Positions 5,707 through 11,183 of a DNA stretch of 11,183 bases are shown here, piece by piece (the first letter of the stretch is position 1; every line of letters starts with the position of its first letter). This DNA is from Ruminococcus sp. Its GTDB lineage: Bacteria; Bacillota; Clostridia; Oscillospirales; Ruminococcaceae. The stretch lies in the NCBI GenBank assembly GCA_014799675.1, contig JAAVHM010000062.1, positions 1-11,183 on the forward strand. The letters run 5' to 3'. The notes beneath the pieces were generated by a model. That model saw only the letters and a program-made list of their open reading frames with translations. It made no database searches and was not told where the DNA came from. The position numbers and the translations under genes were made by a program.

Positions 5707-6717
5707 TCATTTATAATTAAGCGACCGCACCGAATTTTTGAAAATTATATTGCCGTTTACGTGAACCATTCCCATTGAAAAGCTGCTCTTTTTTATCTTT
5801 TGCAGCAAGCCCTCCACCGCAAGCTTTGCCATGTACGCGGCGTTTACTTCAATTGTAGTTATGCTGGGGTCGCTCAGTTCGCTGTATACCGAGTTGTCAA
5901 AGCCCGTTACGGAAATATCTTTCGGAATTTTGTACCCCATATTTTTAAGCTGATTTATGAGCAGGTAGGCGGTCTCGTCGCAGTTGCAGACAAACGCCGT
6001 GGGCATGACCACGGGCATTTCAATGGGTATCCATTTTCCCGTTTCAAGCTCTCGGTCGCTTAGCACGTAGCCGCTGCTGACAGGAATATTATGCTCGATA
6101 AGGGATTTCGCGTAGCCCAGATATCTGTCCTGAATACTGCTTGTGGCTTGGATATTTCCCACAAAGGCGATGTTTCTGTGACCGTTTTTTATGAGGTAAT
6201 TTGTCATCTCATAGCTTGCGTAAAAGCTGTCGAAAATTATGCAGTCGGTGTAAACCTGTTCGTTGTAAAAATCAAGGAAAACCGTGGGTATTTTCGTTTT
6301 CATGACTGCGGAAATATACTTGTCGGAGATCTGTCCGAGCACGATAATTCCGTCCACTCTTTGTCTGAAAATGACGTCGGGCAGGGAGACCTTTTGCTCC
6401 TCGCCTTTGGAAATGGTATGGAAAAAGGCATATTGACCGCTGACCTGTAATATTTTTGAAATGTGGCGGAAAAATTTAAAATAAAAGGAATCCTCGTTCA
6501 TATATCTTTCAGCCACAAGCACGGCAATATTGCTGCTCCGTTCGATCTTGTGCTTTGCGGCGGGGTCGTAATGATAGCCCATTTCCTCGGCGGTGCGCCT
6601 GACCTTTGTCCGCAGCTTTTCGCTGACCCCGGGCTTGCCGCTTAAAGCCTTTGATACCGCGACAATGCTTATCCCAAGCTTGTCGGCAATGTCCTTCATT
6701 TTGATTTCCTTTGACAT
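5707..6717 (-). CDS. LacI-family transcriptional regulator
   Basis: This 336-residue protein represses or activates target genes in response to a small effector, usually a sugar. The N-terminal helix-turn-helix is clear: KMKDIADKLGISIVAVSKAL (7-26), followed by SGKPGVSEKLRTKVRRTAEEMGYHYDP and a hinge. Residues 62 onward form the two-lobed periplasmic-binding-protein-like effector domain, with DGIIVLGQIS, NGHRNIAFVGN, RYLGY, PTAFVCNCDETAY and DISVTGFDNS at the usual places. The ATG at 6717 has AAGGGGAA about eight bases upstream and a clear promoter. It leads a minus-strand operon and is divergent from a sugar ABC transporter, so control of that transporter and of itself is likely. The effector is not readable from sequence. 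The hinge is somewhat unusual (AAKHKIERSSN) and lacks the common NxxAR pattern. Confidence 0.93.
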   Translation of the reverse strand: MSKEIKMKDIADKLGISIVAVSKALSGKPGVSEKLRTKVRRTAEEMGYHYDPAAKHKIERSSNIAVLVAERYMNEDSFYFKFFRHISKILQVSGQYAFFHTISKGEEQKVSLPDVIFRQRVDGIIVLGQISDKYISAVMKTKIPTVFLDFYNEQVYTDCIIFDSFYASYEMTNYLIKNGHRNIAFVGNIQATSSIQDRYLGYAKSLIEHNIPVSSGYVLSDRELETGKWIPIEMPVVMPTAFVCNCDETAYLLINQLKNMGYKIPKDISVTGFDNSVYSELSDPSITTIEVNAAYMAKLAVEGLLQKIKKSSFSMGMVHVNGNIIFKNSVRSLNYK

Positions 6718-6749
6718 GGTTTGCGTTCCCCTTAATTTTCTTTTTTATA

Positions 6750-6778
6750 ATAATACCACAAATTTCCCCTGTTTGCAA
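6750..6778 (-). promoter_or_regulatory. Sigma-A promoter for the lacI-led operon
   Basis: On the minus strand, TTGCAA (6773-6778), a 17-base spacer and TATTAT (6750-6755) lie upstream of the regulator gene. Transcription would start near 6743, giving a leader of about 25 bases. The AT-rich palindromic tract at 6794-6845 lies just upstream and may act as an UP element or protein-binding site. Confidence 0.7.
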
Positions 6779-6880
6779 TGTATTTTATTACAAAAATTTA
6801 ACTTGCTTTTAAGTTAAATTTACTTAAATAAATGGTTTTATTTAAATTAATTTAATTTAATAAATTTAACATTTTGTGAA

Positions 6881-6915
6881 CGAAAACGTTAAAGATAAAT
6901 ATGTAAACGTTATAC
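6881..6915. promoter_or_regulatory. Tandem LacI/CcpA-type operator candidates
   Basis: AACGTT occurs at 6885-6890 and again at 6906-6911, with centres 21 bp apart, two turns of the helix. LacI-family operators normally have a central CG in such a palindrome. The second site, ATGTAAACGTTATAC (6901-6915), also matches the catabolite-response consensus WTGNAANCGNWNNCW at all but its last two positions. The sites lie between two divergent promoters, so they could bind the neighbouring regulator, CcpA, or both. Confidence 0.55.
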
Positions 6916-7110
6916 TAATTTTCAAGAAATAATGAATTAATTTAAAGCTGTTGTGCATAATATCATATATCAGAGGAAAAATTCTGTTGGATTTTATAAA
7001 AGCTTAACAAAAATTTTCCTGCTCAAAAAATGCTTAAAATTTTTAATTATGCAATATGCTAAAAATTAAACGGTTTATATTGTACAGTTTGACGATATGT
7101 AAAATTTTGA

Positions 7111-7139
7111 TTGACAGAATTGTGCAATATATTTATAAT
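7111..7139 (+). promoter_or_regulatory. Consensus sigma-A promoter for the sugar ABC operon
   Basis: TTGACA (7111-7116), a 17-base spacer and TATAAT (7134-7139) form a perfect consensus. Transcription should start near 7146, giving a leader of about 100 bases. The spacer carries ATTG-TG-CAAT, a small inverted repeat that could be an operator. A promoter this strong usually needs repression, consistent with the regulator next door. Confidence 0.9.
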
Positions 7140-7183
7140 AAGGCTGTAACATTTTGAGCGCTAAAGGTAATAGCAAAACCAAC

Positions 7184-7215
7184 TGCCGGCAATATCAATT
7201 GCTGAATTGCCGGCA
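7184..7215 (+). promoter_or_regulatory. GC-rich hairpin in the leader of the binding-protein gene
   Basis: TGCCGGCAAT (7184-7193) is perfectly complementary to ATTGCCGGCA (7206-7215) around a 12-base loop. It is followed by A-runs, not T-runs, so it is not a terminator. It ends 16 bases before the AGGAGG ribosome site and may stabilise the 5' end of the transcript. Each arm is also a palindrome (TGCCGGCA), so a protein-binding role on DNA is an alternative. Confidence 0.65.
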
Positions 7216-7245
7216 AAAAACCAAATATTTCAGGAGGATATCACA

Positions 7246-8643
7246 ATGCAAATGAAAAAAATCATGGCTGCTGTAACAGCAGTGCTTATGGCAGGTTCTC
7301 TTGCGGCTTGCTCTAACAGCGACGGAGACGGAGACACCACAACAGCTCCCGCAGCAGGCGGAGACGCAACAACTGCCGCTGACAACGGCGGTTCGGCTGA
7401 CGCGGGAGACGGTTCTCTCAGCGGCACTATCAAGGTTCTTCACCACCGTACAGACCGCGACCAGGACGGTACAATGGCTAAGCTCACAGAGGGCTTCAAC
7501 GCTAAGTACCCCGGCGTTACCGTTGAATATCAGTCCTTTACAAACTATGCAGACGACGTTGCAACTCTTATGCAGTCCGACAACTACGGCGACGTTGTTA
7601 TGACCCCGCAGGCTCTCAAGCAGGCTGACCTTCCCAACTTCTTCGCTTCCTTCGGCAGCTACGACGAGCTTTCCTCAAAGTGGTACTGGCTGGAAAACTA
7701 CAGCGTTGACGGACAGGTTTACGCTCTCCCCACAGGCGGTACGGCTTCGGGCGTTCTTTACAATAAAAAGGTCTGGGCGGACGCGGGTATCACCGACCTC
7801 CCCACAACCACGGACGAGTTCATTGAGTGCCTCGGCAAGATCAGAGACAACACAGACGCTATCCCTTACTATACAAACTACAACGCAGGCTGGACTATCG
7901 TTCAGTGGCAGAGCCTTGTTGTAGGCGCTTCGGGAGACCCCTCCTACATCAATCAGAGACTTCTCACCGACAGAGAAGACCTCTTCTTTGAGGGCAGCCC
8001 TTATGACGCAGTATACGGCACTCTCTTTAAAATTTACGCGGACGCTTCCCTCCACGAGGAAGACCCCTCCACAACAGACTGGGAGGGCTGTAAGCCCGCT
8101 ATGGCAGAGGGCAAGATCGGTACAATGGTAATGGGTTCATGGGCTATCTCACAGTTCCAGGAGGCTGCTGTAAACGCAGGCGAAGACCCCGCAAATATCG
8201 GTTATATGCCTTTCCCCAACAGCATTAACGGCAAGATCTACTCCGTATCTTCCAACGACTATATGATGAGCGCAAACAAGAATTCCGCAAACCTTGACGC
8301 CGCAAAGGCATACGTTGAGTGGTTCTGCGCTGATTCGGGCTTCGCACAGGGCGAGGGCGAGATCGCAGGTCTTAAGGGCGCGGCAATGCCCGAGACGCTT
8401 TCTTCCTTTGACGAGCTTGGCGTTGAGCTGTTTGTTGAAACTCCCACACCCGAGGAGCTTGTAGGCAAGTTTGACGATATCGCTAAGACCTCCGAGGTAG
8501 ACCCTTGGGGCGACGCTTCCACAAACTTCAAGTTCAAAATGGCTGAAGCTGCTTTCAGAGGCGAGGGCGAGGATTCCTACAAGGCTATCTGCGACGATGT
8601 AAACAAGTCATGGAACGAAACAAGAGATTCAATTCTCGGCTAA
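7246..8643 (+). CDS. Sugar ABC transporter substrate-binding lipoprotein (family 1, CUT1)
   Basis: This protein captures a carbohydrate outside the cell and delivers it to the membrane permeases. The 465 residues begin with a lipoprotein signal: MQMKKIMAAVTAVLMAGSLAAC, with the acylated Cys at position 22. A flexible linker rich in Asp, Thr, Ala and Gly (about 23-60) follows. The mature domain starts near GTIKVLHHRT and has the family 1 pattern LTEGFNAKYPGVTVEYQSF, a central TGGTASGVLYNKKVWADAGI, then MAEGKIGTMVMGSWAISQF and aromatic residues suited to stacking on sugar rings. AGGAGG (7232-7237) eight bases before the ATG decides the start. Codon use is markedly biased toward a few favoured codons, consistent with very high expression. 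The sugar cannot be named. It leads the permease operon, separated by a 184-base gap with a hairpin. Confidence 0.93.
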   Translation: MQMKKIMAAVTAVLMAGSLAACSNSDGDGDTTTAPAAGGDATTAADNGGSADAGDGSLSGTIKVLHHRTDRDQDGTMAKLTEGFNAKYPGVTVEYQSFTNYADDVATLMQSDNYGDVVMTPQALKQADLPNFFASFGSYDELSSKWYWLENYSVDGQVYALPTGGTASGVLYNKKVWADAGITDLPTTTDEFIECLGKIRDNTDAIPYYTNYNAGWTIVQWQSLVVGASGDPSYINQRLLTDREDLFFEGSPYDAVYGTLFKIYADASLHEEDPSTTDWEGCKPAMAEGKIGTMVMGSWAISQFQEAAVNAGEDPANIGYMPFPNSINGKIYSVSSNDYMMSANKNSANLDAAKAYVEWFCADSGFAQGEGEIAGLKGAAMPETLSSFDELGVELFVETPTPEELVGKFDDIAKTSEVDPWGDASTNFKFKMAEAAFRGEGEDSYKAICDDVNKSWNETRDSILG

Positions 8644-8720
8644 ATTTTCTCGGACAGAGATAAATTTACAATTTTAATTTAAGTTATCACCTATTTCATC
8701 TTCTCTTTAACTCCTTAAAT

Positions 8721-8768
8721 TTTTCGTATGCCGAAATTGTCTGCGGACAATTTCGGTCTATGCGAAAA
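8721..8768 (+). promoter_or_regulatory. Strong intercistronic hairpin between binding-protein and permease genes
   Basis: CCGAAATTGTC (8731-8741) pairs perfectly with GACAATTTCGG (8746-8756) around a TGCG loop. A second helix, TTTTCGTAT (8721-8729) with ATGCGAAAA (8760-8768), stacks below a small internal loop. The tract after it (TTTATTTTAACAG) is T-rich but broken. It probably acts as a partial terminator and 3' protector, so that the binding protein is made in excess over the permeases, as is known for malE-malF type operons. Confidence 0.75.
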
Positions 8769-8794
8769 TTTATTTTAACAGTTTATTTTAACAG
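8769..8794 (+). repeat. 13-bp perfect tandem repeat
   Basis: TTTATTTTAACAG occurs twice head-to-tail (8769-8781 and 8782-8794), directly after the intercistronic hairpin. The duplication separates the hairpin from the permease ribosome site and may reflect strand slippage. Confidence 0.9.
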
Positions 8795-8827
8795 GTTCAC
8801 AAAAAAAGTATTACGGAGGAGCAGCTT

Positions 8828-9763
8828 ATGGCACAAAAGAAATCGCTGTCGGGAAACTCAGGTGCATATGCAGGCAAAAGGCTCAGCCGGCAGTACACAA
8901 ATAAGATGCTTACAGTTATCTTGTTTCTGCTGATACCGACTGTGCTTTTGTTTATATTTACCTATATTCCCGCTTTCAATATGTTCAGGTACAGCTTTGA
9001 AGAGCGCGACCAGTTCGGAGCGAACGTTAATTTTATCGGCTTCAAGAACTATGAAACTATCTTCAGCACGCCCGAATATTTCTCGACCTTTAAAAACAGT
9101 ATATACTACCTTTTCGGTTCGTTTATACAGTTGGGACTTGCTCTTTTCCTTGCGACTATCCTTTGCTCAAAGATAAGATTTTCCAACTTTTTTAAAGGCG
9201 TTTTATTCTTCCCCTATATGATAAACACCGTTGCCGTTGCGGTAATTTTCCGCCGCTTTTTCCAGAGAGGCGACGGCATAACCAATACCGACGGTACTCT
9301 TAACTCGATAATAACCCTTTTGGGAGGCGACCCTGTAAAATTCCTCTCCACCGAGGGACTTGTCAACGTTTGTCTGGTTTTTGTCTCCATATGGCGTTAT
9401 ATAGGCTTTGACCTTGTAATGTTTATCGGAGCGATACAGTCGGTTTCCCCCGACATCTACGAAGCGGCGGAGCTGGACGGCGCAAACCGCTGGCAGGTTT
9501 TCCGCTACATCATTGCCCCGGGTATCAGACCTATCATACTTCTGCAAATGATACTTGCTGTAAAGGGCGCTATCAGCGTTTACGAAATACCCTATATCAT
9601 CACAGGCGGACGCTTCGGTTCAAGCACGTTCGTTATTCAGACAACGGAAACAGCCTTTAAGTTCCAGAAGGTCGGGCTTGCCTCGGCAATGGCTGTGGTG
9701 CTGACGATAATCATAATCATAGTCACCGTTATTCAAAAGCTGTGCTTCAAGGAGGAAAAGTAA
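8828..9763 (+). CDS. Sugar ABC transporter permease, MalF/UgpA type
   Basis: This is one of the two membrane subunits that form the sugar channel. The 311 residues have a cytoplasmic basic start (about 1-25) and six predicted helices (near 27-50, 90-112, 124-143, 178-200, 235-255 and 282-303). The cytoplasmic EAA loop, EAAELDGANRWQVFRYIIAP (212-231), is the docking site for the ATPase. Unlike E. coli MalF it lacks extra N-terminal helices and the large periplasmic P2 loop, as is normal for CUT1 permeases of Gram-positives. GGAGGAG lies six bases before the ATG. The partner permease begins one base after the TAA stop. Confidence 0.93.
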   Translation: MAQKKSLSGNSGAYAGKRLSRQYTNKMLTVILFLLIPTVLLFIFTYIPAFNMFRYSFEERDQFGANVNFIGFKNYETIFSTPEYFSTFKNSIYYLFGSFIQLGLALFLATILCSKIRFSNFFKGVLFFPYMINTVAVAVIFRRFFQRGDGITNTDGTLNSIITLLGGDPVKFLSTEGLVNVCLVFVSIWRYIGFDLVMFIGAIQSVSPDIYEAAELDGANRWQVFRYIIAPGIRPIILLQMILAVKGAISVYEIPYIITGGRFGSSTFVIQTTETAFKFQKVGLASAMAVVLTIIIIIVTVIQKLCFKEEK

Positions 9764-9764
9764 T

Positions 9765-10631
9765 ATGTCGCCAAGTGAAGTTTACGTCGATTACGAGCTT
9801 CGGGAAAGCAAATTAAAATACGGCATATTGAATTTCCTTAAATACGCCGTGCTTGTAATTGCGTGTCTTGTTGTAATTATACCTCTTATGGTAGTTTTTA
9901 TCGGTTCGTTCAAGGAGAACAAGGAGTTCCTTTCCTCAAACGTTTTTGCCCTGCCCACTAAGATAGAGTGGAGCAACTATTCCACGGCGTTTATTGACGG
10001 ACAGGTTCTCACAGGCTTTAAGAATACGCTTATTATCCTGTTTTTCTCCTGTATCGGAACTGTTATCACAGGCTCAATGACAGCGTATGTTTTACAGCGT
10101 TTTAAGACGACATTGGGAAATGTTATAAAGGCGGCGTTCCTCCTTGCAACGCTTCTGCCGAATATTTCAATGCAGGTAACAGTTTACAGAATTGTAAACG
10201 CGTTCGGACTTGTCGGCTCAATGGCTGCGCCTATCATTCTTTATGTTGGTACGGATATTATTTCGATCTATATCTTCATTCAGTTTCTGGACAACATTTC
10301 ATATTCCCTTGATGAAAGCGCGATCATGGACGGAGCAAATTATTTCACCGTTTATGTAAGGATAATTTTCCCGCTTTTAAAGCCCGCTATCGCAACGGTT
10401 CTTATTATAAAAATAATAAGCATTTACAACGATTTCTATACGCCTCAGCTTTATATTTCAAGCAAGCCCGTTGTTTCCACGGCTCTGTACAACTTTATCG
10501 GACCCTACGGCGCAAAGTGGGAGATAATCTTTGCGGGTATCGTTATCTGTATTATACCGACCCTTATTATCTTCCTTTCGCTTCAGAAGTATATTTACAA
10601 CGGTCTGGTAAACGGTTCTGTAAAGGAATGA
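9765..10631 (+). CDS. Sugar ABC transporter permease, MalG type
   Basis: This is the second channel subunit. The 288 residues carry helices near 25-47, 84-109, 120-143, 150-172, 204-224 and 255-273, and an EAA-type loop, ESAIMDGANYFTVYVRIIFP (184-203), where the usual EAA is ESA. The family motif LPTKIEWSNYSTAF (63-76) follows the first helix. GGAGG (9751-9755) lies within the end of the previous gene, nine bases before the ATG, and the stop-start arrangement TAATATG means coupled translation. A terminator follows the TGA after eight bases. No ATPase gene follows, so the complex presumably uses a shared MsmK/MalK-type ATPase. Confidence 0.93.
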   Translation: MSPSEVYVDYELRESKLKYGILNFLKYAVLVIACLVVIIPLMVVFIGSFKENKEFLSSNVFALPTKIEWSNYSTAFIDGQVLTGFKNTLIILFFSCIGTVITGSMTAYVLQRFKTTLGNVIKAAFLLATLLPNISMQVTVYRIVNAFGLVGSMAAPIILYVGTDIISIYIFIQFLDNISYSLDESAIMDGANYFTVYVRIIFPLLKPAIATVLIIKIISIYNDFYTPQLYISSKPVVSTALYNFIGPYGAKWEIIFAGIVICIIPTLIIFLSLQKYIYNGLVNGSVKE

Positions 10632-10639
10632 TTATTATT

Positions 10640-10671
10640 AATGCGTACCTTTTGGGGTACGCATTGATTTT
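10640..10671 (+). terminator. Intrinsic terminator of the sugar ABC operon
   Basis: AATGCGTACC (10640-10649) pairs perfectly with GGTACGCATT (10656-10665) around a six-base loop. The tail is GATTTTGTC, a short T-run for a terminator. The same right arm plus a longer T-run, TACGCATTGATTTTTT, recurs at 10799, which suggests that the original tail was displaced by an insertion. Confidence 0.8.
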
Positions 10672-10812
10672 GTCTATAAAGATAATAAATTTCCGTTTAG
10701 AAGCTAGATGCAAGAGACTAGAGACTAGAATTGACAGGGGAAAATATTGCTGCGGAAACGTCTTCTAGCTTCTAGCCTCCTGCCTCTTGCCTCTGGTATA
10801 CGCATTGATTTT
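10658..10812. mobile_element. Small insertion-like element of inverted heptamer repeats with 14-bp flanking direct repeats
   Basis: TACGCATTGATTTT occurs at 10658-10671 and 10799-10812, flanking 127 bases. Inside, the left part reads as five successive 7-base units: TAGAAGC, TAGATGC, AAGAGAC, TAGAGAC and TAGAATT (10698-10732). The right part reads as five units in the opposite sense: TCTTCTA, GCTTCTA, GCCTCCT, GCCTCTT and GCCTCTG (10761-10795). TAGAAGCTAGA (10698-10708) and TCTAGCTTCTA (10764-10774) pair perfectly over 11 bases. The central 28 bases are unrelated to the heptamers. The element has no gene. The direct repeats could be a target-site duplication or a duplicated terminator arm. 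Confidence 0.55.
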
Positions 10813-10858
10813 TTGCGGCGTTCCCCGCATATCAGTAAAAATTAGTATAATTCTTCTA

Positions 10859-10887
10859 TTGCAAAATGCGGAATAATAATGTATAAT
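10859..10887 (+). promoter_or_regulatory. Likely promoter of asnB
   Basis: TTGCAA (10859-10864), a 17-base spacer and TATAAT (10882-10887) precede the asparagine synthetase gene. Two further TATAAT boxes, each inside TAGTATAATT, lie at 10846-10851 and 10895-10900, so the exact start may vary. Confidence 0.65.
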
Positions 10888-10933
10888 GATATAGTATAAT
10901 TTACTATATTTTGAAATGAAAGGTAAGATAAAT

Positions 10934-11183
10934 ATGTGCGGCTTTGTTGGCTTTACAAATACACAAAACAACTCCAATAGAACGATCGAGGCTATGATGG
11001 AAAGGATACGCCACCGCGGTCCCGACTCGGGGGGAAAGCACGTTGACGGCGATATTGCTCTCGGCTTCCGCAGGCTTAGCATTATCGACATCACTTCCTC
11101 CGGCGACCAGCCTATGTATAACGAGGATAATTCCAAAATCCTCCTTTTCAACGGCGAAATTTACAACTATCAGTCTGTCCGCA
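10934..11183 (+). CDS. asnB: Asparagine synthase (glutamine-hydrolysing), N-terminal part
   Basis: The gene runs off the right edge, so only 83 residues are seen. They are the start of a class II glutamine amidotransferase domain. MCGFVGF carries Cys2, which becomes the N-terminal nucleophile after Met removal. RIRHRGPDSGG (24-34), GFRRLSIID (44-52), GDQPM (57-61) and FNGEIYNY (72-79) bind and position glutamine. This pattern (RHRGPD, then RLSIID, then NGEIYN) is that of asparagine synthetase B, which makes Asn from Asp, ATP and Gln in the cytosol. The ATG at 10934 is chosen because Cys must be residue 2, and AAAGG (10919-10923) lies ten bases upstream. The synthetase domain is not visible, so a related amidotransferase of similar build, for example one acting on peptidoglycan or a capsule precursor, cannot be excluded. 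Confidence 0.9.
   Translation, partial: MCGFVGFTNTQNNSNRTIEAMMERIRHRGPDSGGKHVDGDIALGFRRLSIIDITSSGDQPMYNEDNSKILLFNGEIYNYQSVR

Larger units (their letters stand above)
6718..7245. other. AT-rich divergent regulatory region between lacI and the sugar transporter
   Basis: This 528-base gap has no convincing gene. From left to right it holds the lacI promoter (6750-6778), two perfect AT-rich inverted repeats (6794-6821 and 6824-6845), two AACGTT palindromes 21 bp apart (6885-6890 and 6906-6911), and a promoter for the transporter (7111-7139). A motif resembling TTGTGCAATAT recurs at 6951-6963 (with one extra base), 7047-7057 and 7120-7130. A GC-rich hairpin (7184-7215) lies in the transporter leader. 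Nothing specific was seen between about 6970 and 7040. Confidence 0.75.

Noticed and set aside
8340..8600. Repeated GGCGAGGGCGAG stretches within the binding-protein gene
   Set aside because: They encode Gly-Glu pairs in frame and reflect favoured codons, not a separate repeat element.
10698..10795. Heptamer array considered as a CRISPR remnant
   Set aside because: Units are 7 bases with no spacers between them and no cas genes nearby.
10765..11151. Minus-strand open frame of 128 codons at the right end
   Set aside because: It runs antisense through the clear asnB start and its promoter, and its last codons are just the heptamer repeat in translation.

Overview
The window looks like chromosomal DNA of a low-to-mid GC Gram-positive anaerobe of the class Clostridia, most likely near Ruminococcus/Oscillospiraceae. 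This is inferred from strong AGGAGG-type ribosome sites, consensus TTGACA/TATAAT promoters with 17-base spacers, AT-rich gaps, a PduL-type phosphotransacylase, and a lipoprotein-anchored CUT1 sugar transporter beside a LacI-type regulator. No phage, plasmid, CRISPR, tRNA or rRNA was recognised.

Layout. Bases 1-188 hold a structured non-coding stretch with a 12-bp long-range inverted repeat. Bases 189-407 (minus) encode a 72-residue protein that resembles a peptide-natural-product leader. Divergent from it, 596-1678 (plus) carries pduL and a GNAT acetyltransferase and ends at a bidirectional terminator. From 6717 down to 1720 (minus) run seven co-oriented genes: a LacI-family regulator, a HAD phosphatase, a four-helix membrane protein, mnmA, a membrane-anchored extracytoplasmic protein, a flavin reductase and mntP. 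The first five are tightly packed, with an 11-base gap or 4-8-base overlaps, and look like one operon. The last two follow after short gaps.

A 528-base AT-rich divergent region (6718-7245) separates the regulator from a plus-strand carbohydrate ABC operon (7246-10631): a lipoprotein binding protein and two permeases. No ATPase or glycoside hydrolase is present, so the transporter presumably uses a shared MsmK/MalK-type ATPase encoded elsewhere. The divergent region holds consensus promoters for both directions, two AACGTT operator-like palindromes exactly 21 bp apart, and AT-rich inverted repeats. Two strong hairpins, one in the leader and one between the binding-protein and permease genes, suggest post-transcriptional tuning. 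The operon ends at a terminator next to a short insertion-like element made of inverted 7-base repeats and flanked by 14-bp direct repeats. After it asnB begins and runs off the right edge.

How the genes fit together. The LacI-type protein probably senses the imported sugar or a metabolite and controls its own operon and/or the transporter. The HAD enzyme could dephosphorylate or isomerise a sugar phosphate. The link to mnmA (tRNA thiolation) is positional only. I did not find a convincing new multi-gene system. The items most worth a second look are the small leader-like protein, the structured element next to it, the heptamer element in the transporter terminator, and the dense regulatory architecture between lacI and the transporter.
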